Of a stretch of 64,000 nucleotides of DNA, positions 46,436-54,832 are shown piece after piece. Location: the NCBI GenBank assembly GCA_035326025.1, contig DAOKYT010000001.1, positions 1-64,000 on the forward strand, written 5' to 3'. The position numbers and the translations under genes were made by a program. The notes under the pieces are model-generated. The model had not been told where the DNA came from. It did not search any database and worked only from the letters and a program-made list of their open reading frames with translations. Source of the DNA: Amarobacter sp035326025 (lineage in GTDB: Bacteria; Chloroflexota; Dehalococcoidia; Tepidiformales; Tepidiformaceae). Positions within the stretch are counted from its first letter, which is position 1, and the number at the start of each line of letters is the position of its first letter.

Positions 46436-46720
46436 GTGAGTCATACCAGGGTCGCCATCTCGCTCCCGGACGGGATATTCGAGCAGCTCCGGCAGTACGC
46501 CGCCGATGCCGCGTTGCCCAGGAGCACAGTCGTGGCACGCGCACTCGCCGCGTATTTCGACAGGTGCGACGCCATCGCATTCGAGCGCCAGATGGACGAG
46601 ACGTGGTCCGGACTCTCGGAGGCCGAGGTCGAGGCGGAGCTCGAACCCCTCCGCTCCGCCGGGCGCTCTTTGCATCGCCGGCTTGCCGCCCTGGAGCAGG
46701 TCCCGTGGGAGGCGAACTGA
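46436..46720 (+). CDS. MazE-like ribbon-helix-helix antitoxin
   Basis: A 94-residue protein whose first 45 residues (VAISLPDGIFEQLRQYAADAALPRSTVVARALAAYF) form a ribbon-helix-helix DNA-binding domain, and whose acidic remainder (DETWSGLSEAEVEAELEPL) is the toxin-binding tail typical of MazE/CopG antitoxins. GTG 46436 starts it. It overlaps the decayed mazF by 16 nt. The antitoxin frame is intact although the toxin is broken. Confidence 0.8.
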   Translation: MSHTRVAISLPDGIFEQLRQYAADAALPRSTVVARALAAYFDRCDAIAFERQMDETWSGLSEAEVEAELEPLRSAGRSLHRRLAALEQVPWEAN

Positions 46721-47063
46721 AACAGGGCGAGGTCTGGTGGGTTGACGACTCAGAGCCCCGGGGTTCCGAGCCGGGGTACCGGCGCCCCTGGGCTGGGCGT
46801 GCAGAACAACCGCACCAACGCCACGGCTATCCGCACGGTGCTCATGCGTCCCCTTACCACCAAACGGCACACGGCACGGGCTCCCGGGAACGTCCTCCTC
46901 GCCGATGGTGAGGCGGGCCTTTCGCGCGAGAGTGTCGTCGTTGTCTCGGGGCTCAGCGCCCATGATCGCCAGCAACTGGATGAGCTGATGGGGGAGCCCG
47001 GCCAGGCTCGGCCAGGTTCTCTCCGGCATTGTCCTGCTGCTCGAACCCCATGACGACCTCTGA
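46705..47063 (+). pseudogene. mazF-like toxin gene with two frameshifts
   Basis: Three frames together spell a MazF/PemK endoribonuclease. Frame 1 from GTG 46705 reads KQGEVWWVDDSEPRGSEPGYRRP; after a shift near 46790 frame 2 reads VQNNRTNATAIRTVLMRPLT, then APGNVLL and SRESVVVVSGLSAHDRQQLD; after a second shift near 47015 frame 3 reads QVLSGIVLLLEP to the stop at 47061. Each needs one base removed. The catalytic-region arginine and the RGSEPGYRRP loop survive, but no full-length protein can be made. Sequencing errors are possible but two are unlikely. Confidence 0.8.
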
Positions 47064-47065
47064 GG

Positions 47066-47785
47066 TTACAGCTTCGCCCGGAGCCACTCCTCGGCCGCGC
47101 GGATCATATCCGGGCCAATCTCGAAGTGGCCGCCCGGCAGCCACCGGATGTCCTTTTCGCCGGGAAGCGCGTTGTACAGGGACTCTGTTCGTTCCCGCGA
47201 GATGAGCTCGTCCTGGAGCTTCGCCACCACTCGTACCGCCACGCCAGATAACCGCGGCACATCGGCCTCCGGCCCATCGACCCGGCCCACCAGCCCACCT
47301 TCGCCGACAAGACAAAACGCGGCGGCCTTGAACCGCCCGTCTCGCGCGATCGCCGGGATGCCGAGCATGCTTCCCAGCGAGTAGCCGACGAAGCCAAGCC
47401 GTTCCATGTCCACCGGCAGAGCGCCTGCCAGCAGGTCGATCATCCGCGAAACCTCGGTCGCGAATTGCGTGCGGATCGCCGCGTGCTGCCCGGTTTGCCG
47501 GAAGAGCGCCATCGGGTCGTGCGATGTCCGGTCGCCGTGCAGCGGCGCATCGAGCCCCACGCAGATCCATCCGCGTTTTGCCCAGCCGCGGCCCACCTCC
47601 GCCACGAAGTAATCCTCTTTGCTGCCCATGCCGGGATGCTGGATGAGCACCATAGGCATGGGCTCGGTGGCACCCGTGGGAAGGTAGGCGAGACCGGGCA
47701 CCGTCTCGCTCTCGACCTCGAAGCTAAACGAGATCTCCCGCAAGTCGCCGAGGATCGATTCGCGCATCTGTAATGGATTTGTCAT
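47066..47785 (-). CDS. Alpha/beta hydrolase, dienelactone hydrolase-like
   Basis: A 239-residue alpha/beta hydrolase: VLIQHPGMGSKEDYFVAEVGRG (oxyanion region), LDAPLHGDR, nucleophile S136 in GYSLGSM, acid in VVAKLQDELIS and the catalytic histidine in LPGGHFEIGPD. The layout is that of small cytosolic esterases of the dienelactone hydrolase or AB-hydrolase-5 type. The ATG at 47785 is preceded by GAGGACC. Its stop lies 2 bases from the mazF pseudogene stop on the other strand. Substrate unknown. Confidence 0.82.
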   Translation of the reverse strand: MTNPLQMRESILGDLREISFSFEVESETVPGLAYLPTGATEPMPMVLIQHPGMGSKEDYFVAEVGRGWAKRGWICVGLDAPLHGDRTSHDPMALFRQTGQHAAIRTQFATEVSRMIDLLAGALPVDMERLGFVGYSLGSMLGIPAIARDGRFKAAAFCLVGEGGLVGRVDGPEADVPRLSGVAVRVVAKLQDELISRERTESLYNALPGEKDIRWLPGGHFEIGPDMIRAAEEWLRAKL

Positions 47786-48041
47786 GTGGTCCTCAATCTA
47801 CCGTGCCGAAAGGGGCCCTGTCGCGCCTCTTGACGCTTGCGAACCCTGAGCGAAGATGCCGGGAGCGACACCAATCGCGACGCCTAGTCCGCTTCGGCGG
47901 GACGGGGGACCCAGTTCTCGGGGCGAATTCGCAAGGGCGGCTTCCCGGTGGGAGCCGGCGACGGCGAAACGGCTATCTCCGGCCGTAGCCCGGCAGCTAA
48001 CCTCGGCGGCGTGGGAAGACCTCATTCGAGGCCTCCTGTCC

Positions 48042-49796
48042 ATGGCCCTCAGGGCTCGCGTCACCCCGACGGCGCGGTTCCACAGCGCCTCAGCCCCGGA
48101 ATTGCCGGTGTACGCACCGTCCCTCTTCCGCGAGCGCCTGTGGAACCTCCTGCCACTGTCACTGTCGCTGCTGCTTGTCAGTTTCATCTTCTGGGGCCCG
48201 TTCCATGCGCCCGTCGCCTTCGCCGCGCTGAGCATGGCATTCTTCACCTACTGGTTCGTTCGGTCATACTCGGTTGCCGTCGCCTGCGTCTACGGACTGA
48301 CGGTCATTCGCCGCTGGAAGCGGACCGACTGGCGGGCCCCCCCCCCCGCGCGGGCCGCCTCCCCGCCCGGTAACGAGCCCCCGGATTGGCCCCGCCCCCC
48401 CGCCATCATCCCCCACCACAAGGAGGGCGAGCCCGGCCTCAGCCGCACCCTCGATTCGCTCGCCGCCCAGGCGAATGCCTCCCAGCTCGTGATCGTGATG
48501 GCCATGGAGGCCCGCGAAGCCGGCGCCCACGAAAAGGCAGCCCGGTTGGTCGATCGCTACCGCCCAAACTTCGCCAACATGCTGGCGACCTTCCACCCCG
48601 AAGGGCTACCCAACGAAACACCCGGCAAAGGATCGAATGAGGCCTGGGCCGCCCGCGAGGCCTACATCCATCTGATTGAGGACGGCCGCGACGACATCTC
48701 CCGCTACACCGTCACCAGTTGCGATGCCGATGCTGTCTTCCACCCGCGCCATTTCGAGGCGCTCAACTACCTGTTCCTCACCGCCCGCGACCGCTACCGG
48801 ACCTTCTGGCAGCCGACCATCTTCAACAGCAACAACATCTGGGATATCCCCGCGCCCCTGCGCATTCCCGATGGACTTTCGGGCATCAACCGCCTCTCCA
48901 ACCTGCTCCTCCCGGGCAGCGTAAAATTCCCGACCAGCTGCTATTCGCTCAGCTGGCAAATGCTGGACGAGGTCGATTACTGGGACGAGGAAGTCATCCC
49001 CGAGGACTGGCACCTCTATCTGAAATGCTCCTATGCCCTGGGCGATCGCGTCCATGTCGAGTCGATCTTCCTCCCGCTCGGAAACGACTGCGTGTTGACC
49101 GACGGGTACTGGAAGACCCTCAAGGCGCATTACGCCCAGAGCGTTCGCCACGCCTGGGGCGCCAGCGATATTCCCTACGCCTGGCGAGGCGCCCTCAACC
49201 CGCGGTCCCCGCTCGGCTGGCCTCGCAAGCTCCTGCTCGCGGCCGCCGTCACCAAGGTCCATGTCCTCTGGGTCGCCCAGTGGTACGTGGTTACCCTGGG
49301 CCTGATGCTCCCGTCGAAAATGGCGGGAAGCATGGGCGCTCCCTTGCCCCGGTGGTGGACCCATCGCTATCCCGTTCCCGGCCCCGGCTGGCATCCCGAG
49401 AACATCGTGCAGCTCTCCAGCTGGGACAACTTCGACCGGACCGGCCTGGTCGAGCCAACGATGTGGCTGAATCTCCCCGGCGTGCTCATCGCCCTCTGCA
49501 TCTTCCCCCTGCTGACAATGATCGTCCTCGAACTCATCCAGCGCGGGAAGCGGCCCACGTATGTCTCCCGCTGGACCTATGTCTCCGGGCTCCTGATGTG
49601 GCCCCTCATGGCGGTGATCACCTTCTTCTTCGCCAGCCTGCCGGCACTCCACGCCCAGTGGAAGCTTGCCAGCGGAAGGGGGCTCGTCTATCGCGTGGCC
49701 GAAAAGGGCAGCCGTGCGGTCCCGGTTGTCGCCCAGATCCAGGCAGCTCACCCGGTGGAGGCCGAGGCCATCACTATCGCCGGTGGTGGCCAGTAG
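48042..49796 (+). CDS. Membrane glycosyltransferase, family 2 (cellulose synthase-like)
   Basis: A 584-residue processive-type glycosyltransferase: two N-terminal hydrophobic helices (LLPLSLSLLLVSFIFWG, AFAALSMAFFTYWFV), a cytosolic GT2 domain with AIIPHHKEGEPGLSRTLDSLAAQ, the metal-binding DAD in VTSCDADAVFHPRHF and the acceptor-region EDWHLYLKC, then at least four C-terminal helices. It could build a surface polysaccharide. The start is uncertain: ATG 48042 and an in-frame ATG at 47856 are both open and neither has a strong ribosome-binding site. A run of 11 C lies in the coding sequence just before the GT2 core; read as given, the frame is open throughout. Confidence 0.8.
   Translation: MALRARVTPTARFHSASAPELPVYAPSLFRERLWNLLPLSLSLLLVSFIFWGPFHAPVAFAALSMAFFTYWFVRSYSVAVACVYGLTVIRRWKRTDWRAPPPARAASPPGNEPPDWPRPPAIIPHHKEGEPGLSRTLDSLAAQANASQLVIVMAMEAREAGAHEKAARLVDRYRPNFANMLATFHPEGLPNETPGKGSNEAWAAREAYIHLIEDGRDDISRYTVTSCDADAVFHPRHFEALNYLFLTARDRYRTFWQPTIFNSNNIWDIPAPLRIPDGLSGINRLSNLLLPGSVKFPTSCYSLSWQMLDEVDYWDEEVIPEDWHLYLKCSYALGDRVHVESIFLPLGNDCVLTDGYWKTLKAHYAQSVRHAWGASDIPYAWRGALNPRSPLGWPRKLLLAAAVTKVHVLWVAQWYVVTLGLMLPSKMAGSMGAPLPRWWTHRYPVPGPGWHPENIVQLSSWDNFDRTGLVEPTMWLNLPGVLIALCIFPLLTMIVLELIQRGKRPTYVSRWTYVSGLLMWPLMAVITFFFASLPALHAQWKLASGRGLVYRVAEKGSRAVPVVAQIQAAHPVEAEAITIAGGGQ
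48337..48347 (+). repeat. Homopolymer C11 tract in the glycosyltransferase
   Basis: Eleven consecutive C inside the coding region, coding a PPPA stretch between the second membrane helix and the GT2 core; further C runs (7 C) follow at about 48393. A one-base change would shift the frame and abolish the enzyme. Confidence 0.85.
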
Positions 49797-49833
49797 CCAT
49801 TGCCCCTCTCACCCGCCCCGCGAACAGGCCCTG

Positions 49834-50892
49834 TCACCCGCCCGCCAGGGCCTGGCTTTTCTCCACCCGGATCTGGACCGCCGCGCCTTCATCCAGCCCC
49901 TCTGGCGCCGGTTGCAACGGGAACTCCAGCCGCCCCGCGGCCGATTCGACCACGAGCCGCGTCAGCCCGCCCAGGAACACCCGCGCGATGACCTTCGCGT
50001 GCACCACGTTCGGTCCACCGGTTTCCACCACGCGGGCACCCTCGGGCCGGAGCAGCAGGCGCACCGGCCCGGGCTCGCCGGGAACCGGCCCGAACGTCCC
50101 GGCCCGCGTTTCGACCATCCCCCGCGCGTCACGATGTCCGTCGACGATGTTCTCGAGTCCGAGGAACCGCGCCACGAATTCGGTTCCCGGCTCGCCGTGG
50201 ACCTCCCCCGGGGTCCCCTCCCGCACCACCTGGCCGGCCCGCATGATGGCGATCCGGCCGGCAACTGTAAACGCCTCGAACTGGTCGTGCGTCACGTACA
50301 CCGCCGGGATGGCGAGGTGGCGCAGGATCTCGCGCAACTCGACGACGAGGTGCTCGCGCAGCCCCCGGTCGAGCGACCCGAGGGGCTCGTCCAGCATCAA
50401 CAGCCGCGGCTCTGGCGCCAGCGCGCGAGCCAGCGCGACCCGCTGACGTTCGCCCCCGGAGAGCCCCTCCAGGGATCGCCGGGCGAATCCCGAAAGCCCA
50501 ACTGTCTCGAGGAGGCTGGCCACCCGCCGCTCCCGCCTTTCCTTGGCCCACCCGAGCCGCCGCAGACCGAAGTCGACGTTGTGCTCCACATCCATGTGGG
50601 GGAAGAGGGCGTGGTCCTGGAACATGAGGCCAAAGCCGCGCCGGTGCGGCGGGAGGCCGCCTACATCGGCGCCATCGAACAACACCTGCCCGCCGGACGG
50701 CCGTTCCAGCCCGGCGATCACGCGGAGCATGGTGGTCTTGCCGCAACCACTGGGGCCCAGCAGGGCGACTGTCTGGCGCGGCGCTACCCGCAGGTTTGCT
50801 CCACGCAGGATGTGCGCGCCGCCCGCGCGGAACTGCGCGTCCCGGACTTCCAGGCCTTCAGCCACGGCGGCGCTCGCCCCGCCGGTGCTCAA
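49834..50892 (-). CDS. thiQ: Thiamine ABC transporter ATP-binding protein
   Basis: A 352-residue ABC ATPase: Walker A LLGPSGCGKTTMLRVIAGLERP, Q-loop FGLMFQDHALFPHMDVEHNVDFGLR, signature LSGGERQRVALARAL, Walker B RLLMLDEPLGSLDRG and H-loop VYVTHDQFEA, then a C-terminal TOBE-like beta domain (about 235-345). It is longer than E. coli ThiQ because of the TOBE part, as in FbpC/PotA-type ATPases. The TTG at 50892 starts 3 nt after the permease stop. The riboswitch-controlled operon makes thiamine (or a phosphate or precursor) the likely substrate. Confidence 0.88.
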   Translation of the reverse strand: MSTGGASAAVAEGLEVRDAQFRAGGAHILRGANLRVAPRQTVALLGPSGCGKTTMLRVIAGLERPSGGQVLFDGADVGGLPPHRRGFGLMFQDHALFPHMDVEHNVDFGLRRLGWAKERRERRVASLLETVGLSGFARRSLEGLSGGERQRVALARALAPEPRLLMLDEPLGSLDRGLREHLVVELREILRHLAIPAVYVTHDQFEAFTVAGRIAIMRAGQVVREGTPGEVHGEPGTEFVARFLGLENIVDGHRDARGMVETRAGTFGPVPGEPGPVRLLLRPEGARVVETGGPNVVHAKVIARVFLGGLTRLVVESAAGRLEFPLQPAPEGLDEGAAVQIRVEKSQALAGG

Positions 50893-50895
50893 GGG

Positions 50896-52572
50896 TCAGA
50901 ATCCCCCGAACTCACGGTATCGCAGCCTGTCGATGATGAAGAATCCGGCCGCCGTCACGGCCATCAGGATAGTCGCCATCGCCAGCGCCTGCCCGTAGTT
51001 CAGCGCCCCCGGTTGCCCGAGGTATCGAAAGACCGCGAGCGGGATGGTCGGGTATTCGGGCCGGGCGATGAGCAGCGTGGCCCCGAACTCTCCCATCGAG
51101 ACCGCGAACGCGAACACGCCACCGGCCAACATCGAGCGCCACGTGAGCGGCAGGTCGATCGCGATGAACGTCCGGACCGGCGTCGCGCCGAGCATTGCGG
51201 CCGCCTCGCGCAGGCGCGGGTCGAGCGACCGCAGTTGCGCGGCAACCGTCCTGGCAACGAAGGGCAGGGCGACCAGCGAATGCGCGATCACCACCATCGC
51301 CGGGCTCCCCCGGAGGTCGAGCGGCGGCCGGTCCAGCGTTATCAGAAAGCCAAGCCCCAGCGATACCGCCGAAACGCCGAGCGGAAGCTGGATGACCGCC
51401 TCCGCCAGCGAGGACCGCATCCTGGTGGCCCCGTGCGCCGCCGCTGTCCCCAGTGGCAGGGCGATGAGCATGGTCAGGAGCGCGAAAGTCACGGAATTGC
51501 GCACCGCCGTAAGCGGCGCAACGAACAGGATCTGCTGGCGCACGTTGTCGTCGAGACGCCGGTAGTACTCGAGGGTGTAACCGCCGTCGCCGTGGATGGA
51601 TCGTTCCGCCAGCGCGGCCAGCGGGAGGATGGTCAGGCCGGCCACTGCCGCGATGATCGATGCGACGGCCACGCGCCTGGCCGGCGTCCATGCCAGCGTT
51701 CGCCGCCGCATCGCGCCCGGCTGGGCAGTCCGCCGCTGGAGCGCAGCGTTCACCCACATCATCGCGAACGTGGCGGCGAGCTGCGCGAGCGCCAGTGTCG
51801 CGGCGACCGGCAAACGGAACAGGAACAGCGTCTCGCGATAGATTTCCGTCTCAATCGTCCCGAACTCCGGGCCACCGAGAATCAGCACGACGCCAAAGCT
51901 CGTGAAGCAAAAGAGGAACACCAGGGAACCCGCCGCCAGGATGGGCGTGCGCAACAACGGCAGCGTCACCCGCACGAACGTCGTGACCTTGCCCGCGCCG
52001 AGCATCGCCGCGGCGTCTTCGAGCCGCGTATCGACTCGTGCCCACGACACGGAGATGATCCGCGCCGCAAGCGCCACGTTGTAAAAGACATGGGCGATGA
52101 GGATCGCCCAGATGGTGTTGAGCAGGCGGATCGGCGGCTCTTCGAGGCCGAACACCGACTGCAACGCATCGTTCGCGATGCCCCGCGGGCCCAGCAATGC
52201 CGTGAATGCGACCGCCACCACGATGGTCGGCAACACGAAGGGCACGGTGATGAGGGCCTCCAGCGCCGCCTTTCCCCGAAACTCGTAGCAGGCCAGCACG
52301 TATGCCACCGGAATCGCTAATGCGAGTGTGATGACCGACGAGACCGTGGCCTGCCAGGCCGTGAACCAGGCCCGCTCCAGGAAGTACGCGTCCTCAACGA
52401 GCGGCTCGATGCCGCCACCGTGCGCGAACGACTCGCGCACAATGCCCTGGAGCGGGTACGCCAGGAATACGGCGAAGAAGACCAGCGCCGGCCCCAGGAG
52501 CGCCAGCGCCGCCTTCCGGTCCCGGAACCAGGTCCTCAGCGGAGGACCGCCTTCGTCCACTCGTCGATCCAC
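50896..52572 (-). CDS. thiP: Thiamine ABC transporter permease, fused two-domain
   Basis: A 558-residue permease with two BPD-type transmembrane domains in tandem, as in ThiP and FbpB. Each half has an EAA-like loop: EDAAAMLGAGKVTTFVRVTLPLL and REAAAMLGATPVRTFIAIDLPLT. About 12 hydrophobic helices are visible. GTG 52572 overlaps the end of the binding-protein gene by 37 nt; a second GTG four codons later is an alternative. It would form the channel with two ThiQ subunits. Confidence 0.9.
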   Translation of the reverse strand: MDRRVDEGGPPLRTWFRDRKAALALLGPALVFFAVFLAYPLQGIVRESFAHGGGIEPLVEDAYFLERAWFTAWQATVSSVITLALAIPVAYVLACYEFRGKAALEALITVPFVLPTIVVAVAFTALLGPRGIANDALQSVFGLEEPPIRLLNTIWAILIAHVFYNVALAARIISVSWARVDTRLEDAAAMLGAGKVTTFVRVTLPLLRTPILAAGSLVFLFCFTSFGVVLILGGPEFGTIETEIYRETLFLFRLPVAATLALAQLAATFAMMWVNAALQRRTAQPGAMRRRTLAWTPARRVAVASIIAAVAGLTILPLAALAERSIHGDGGYTLEYYRRLDDNVRQQILFVAPLTAVRNSVTFALLTMLIALPLGTAAAHGATRMRSSLAEAVIQLPLGVSAVSLGLGFLITLDRPPLDLRGSPAMVVIAHSLVALPFVARTVAAQLRSLDPRLREAAAMLGATPVRTFIAIDLPLTWRSMLAGGVFAFAVSMGEFGATLLIARPEYPTIPLAVFRYLGQPGALNYGQALAMATILMAVTAAGFFIIDRLRYREFGGF

Positions 52573-53579
52573 TTCTGCCGGTTTGCCGCGATATCGGCGG
52601 CGCTGATGTCAGCGATCGGGACTGTTACCTCGGAGAACTTGACGAACGCCTCGGGGACCTTCGCCTCCCGGTTTACCGGGTACACGGCCATCTGGCCGGG
52701 GATGTCTTCCTGTACCGGCACGCTCAGGAGGAAGTCGATGAATGCTCGCGCCAGGTCTCTCTTCTTCGTTCCGTTGAGGACCCCGGCGTATTCGATCTGC
52801 CGGAAAACCCCTTTCGGTGGCAGGAGGTTCGCCGTGGGGGCGTCCTCGCGCGGGGGATCAGCGAAGAGCTGTTCGAAGGCCGGGCTGGTCGCGTAACTGA
52901 GCACGATCGGCTGCTCGCCACCGTGCAACGAAAAGTTCGTGTTGTACGCCGTTTCCCACCCGTCGGTCACCACCAGGCCGTTCGCGCGCATCGCGCGCCA
53001 CCAGTCCAGGTAGCCATCCTCCCCGAAGTAGGCGACGGTTGCCACCAGGAATGCCAGCCCCGGCGACGATGATGCGGGATTCTCGACAACCGTCAGATCC
53101 CGGTATTCCGGTCTGGTGAGGTCTTCGAGAGACTCCGGCGCCGCGATCCCGCGCCTTTCCAGTTCCGCGATGTCGTAGTTGAAGTTGACGTACCCGTAGT
53201 CGATCGGCGTGACAAAGCCACTGCCTTCCGTCTTGAATTCGGCCGGCACCTTCTCCAGCAGCGGCGACTCGTACTTCTCGAAGACACCCTCATCGAGGGC
53301 CCGCGAAAGGAACGTGTTGTCGATGCCGAAGGCGACATCGCCCTCTGGCTTGCCCTTCGTGAGCACCAGGCTTGTCGTCATCGAGCCGGCGTCGCCCTTC
53401 TGCAGGAGCTTCACGGTCGCGCCGTGCTCCTCCTCGAACTGGCGAATGAGGTCCTCGCTGAGATTGAAGGAATCATGTGTGATGACGGTGAGGGTCTTGT
53501 CGTCGTCGTCGCCGCATGCGGCGAGCAACAGGCCGAGGGCCGTGACGAGCACGAACAGGAGGGCGATGCGGATACGCAT
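52536..53579 (-). CDS. thiB: Thiamine-binding lipoprotein of an ABC transporter
   Basis: A 347-residue solute-binding lipoprotein: signal peptide with lipobox LLLAAC (Cys22), followed by DDDDKTLTVITHDSFNLSEDL as in TbpA/ThiB (TVYTYDSF-type start of the mature domain), GIDNTFLSRALDEGVF, YGYVNFNYD, VENPASSSPGLAFLVATVAYFGEDGY and a thiamine-site-like WETAYNTNFSLHGGEQPIVLSY. ATG 53579 follows AAAGGACC. The TPP riboswitch and its terminator lie between the transcription start and this gene. Confidence 0.92.
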   Translation of the reverse strand: MRIRIALLFVLVTALGLLLAACGDDDDKTLTVITHDSFNLSEDLIRQFEEEHGATVKLLQKGDAGSMTTSLVLTKGKPEGDVAFGIDNTFLSRALDEGVFEKYESPLLEKVPAEFKTEGSGFVTPIDYGYVNFNYDIAELERRGIAAPESLEDLTRPEYRDLTVVENPASSSPGLAFLVATVAYFGEDGYLDWWRAMRANGLVVTDGWETAYNTNFSLHGGEQPIVLSYATSPAFEQLFADPPREDAPTANLLPPKGVFRQIEYAGVLNGTKKRDLARAFIDFLLSVPVQEDIPGQMAVYPVNREAKVPEAFVKFSEVTVPIADISAADIAANRQKWIDEWTKAVLR

Positions 53580-53629
53580 CAGACTGGTCCTTTCGCTGCC
53601 GGGCTGGCAGGGGTGCCTCCCGGGCAACG

Positions 53630-53656
53630 AAAAGGAGCCCGGAAAGCCCGGACTCC
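53630..53656 (-). terminator. Riboswitch-controlled terminator before thiB
   Basis: On the minus strand a 9-bp stem (GGAGTCCGG with CCGGGCTCC, one G-U pair) with a GCTTT loop is followed by TTTT (53633-53630). It lies 25 nt after the TPP aptamer and before thiB, so TPP binding probably stops transcription here. Confidence 0.75.
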
Positions 53657-53680
53657 GCGCACCTGGTGCTCGTCATCCGA

Positions 53681-53757
53681 ATCGCTTTCCTCCGCACGTA
53701 TGAACGTGGTCAGGTTCAAGGGGTCTGATCTCAGCCCATCAGGGCACCCCCAGCGAT
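53681..53757 (-). ncRNA. TPP (THI element) riboswitch
   Basis: On the minus strand the aptamer has the canonical thi-box core: GGGCTGAGATCAGACCCC, then TTGAACCTGACCACGTTC, then a GTGCGGAGGAAAGCG end. The closing stem P1 is ATCGCT (53757-53752) with AGCGAT (53686-53681). Thiamine pyrophosphate binds such aptamers. Here it precedes a terminator and the thiBPQ operon, as expected for thiamine uptake genes repressed when the cofactor is plentiful. Confidence 0.95.
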
Positions 53758-53956
53758 CCCGAACAGCTGTGAAATTGTCGATCCTTACGCTACACCCGCC
53801 GCGCGGCTGGCTGCAATCACCGGCCCGGTTACCCGGGTGTCACGCAGCTCTCACGCTCGTCCACCCGCTGGCGACCCTCGGCTACCCTGCCATCAACGAT
53901 AATCGGCCCGCGGGCGCCGCGTTACGCGCCGCCGGAATCAACTCGGCCGGGAGAGC

Positions 53957-54829
53957 ATGCACACGGTGATCGTCCGCTGGCTCCGCAACCGCCTCGCCTG
54001 GCCCGAGGGCGAATCCCACCGGGTGGTAGCCCTTCGCCGCTCCGCGTTGGCCCTCGCCGCCGTGCTGCTGGGCGCCGAGGCCGTCGTTGCCGTCCGGTAC
54101 TCGGGCAGCGTCGGCATGCTCCTGATCGTCTCGACCGCCGGCCTCGGCGCTTTCTTGTACCGTGGCCTCCAGTCCATCGGCGATCCTCCGGGCGACGGCG
54201 ACGACGGCCCATCCGCGGTGCTCTTCGATGCCGAGACACGCCTGCCAACCCGCCAGCACCTCATCGACACGCTGGCGCGTGACATTGCCCGCTCCCAGCG
54301 TTACTCCCACTCGCTCACCCTCGCCGTCGTCGCGATCAGCCAGTTCGACGAGCTCCGCGGCGCCTGGGGAGCCGGCACCGCGAACCAGGCGGTGCGGCAC
54401 GTGGCCGATACCCTCCGCCGCGTCACTCGTGCCAGCGATTTTCTCGCCCGGCTCGACGATGACCGGTTCGCCGTCATCCTGCTCCAGTGCAGCGAGCGGC
54501 AGGCCGCCGTGTTCGCCGACCGCGTGGCCCTCGCCGTCAGCAATCGGCCGCTCGAGTCCAGGACGCGCGTGAAGGTCCCCCACTATGTCGGTGTCGAGGT
54601 GACCGCGCTCGAATACGATGTCACCCGCTACCGTGGGCCGCTCGAATTCTTGAGCCTCGCCGGCGGCGACCTTGTCCCGGAACGCCCCCGGATGCGGCGG
54701 GGCGCCCTCGCCGGCGACCCGCGCGGCCTCCGCCAGCAGCTCGTCCGCGACTACTACCCCGGCGGCGAGATGCAGGACTTCGCCGACGCCTACCGCGAGG
54801 CGCGCACCCGCAACCGGCACGCCGGCTGA
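53957..54829 (+). CDS. Degenerate GGDEF-domain membrane protein
   Basis: A 290-residue protein with two hydrophobic segments (about 28-45 and 52-70) and a diguanylate cyclase-fold domain (about 85-260): FDAETRLPTRQHLIDTLARDIARSQRYSHSLTLAVVAIS, then DFLARLDDDRFAVILLQCS where GGDEF would be. The site reads LDDDR instead of GG(D/E)EF, so cyclic di-GMP synthesis is unlikely; a sensory or scaffold role is possible. GGGAGAGC precedes the ATG at 53957. Confidence 0.8.
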   Translation: MHTVIVRWLRNRLAWPEGESHRVVALRRSALALAAVLLGAEAVVAVRYSGSVGMLLIVSTAGLGAFLYRGLQSIGDPPGDGDDGPSAVLFDAETRLPTRQHLIDTLARDIARSQRYSHSLTLAVVAISQFDELRGAWGAGTANQAVRHVADTLRRVTRASDFLARLDDDRFAVILLQCSERQAAVFADRVALAVSNRPLESRTRVKVPHYVGVEVTALEYDVTRYRGPLEFLSLAGGDLVPERPRMRRGALAGDPRGLRQQLVRDYYPGGEMQDFADAYREARTRNRHAG

Positions 54830-54832
54830 AGC

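Noticed and set aside
49834..53579. Iron(III) or sulfate ABC transporter
   Set aside because: ATPase and permease alone would allow it, but the TPP riboswitch and the TbpA-like binding protein point to thiamine.
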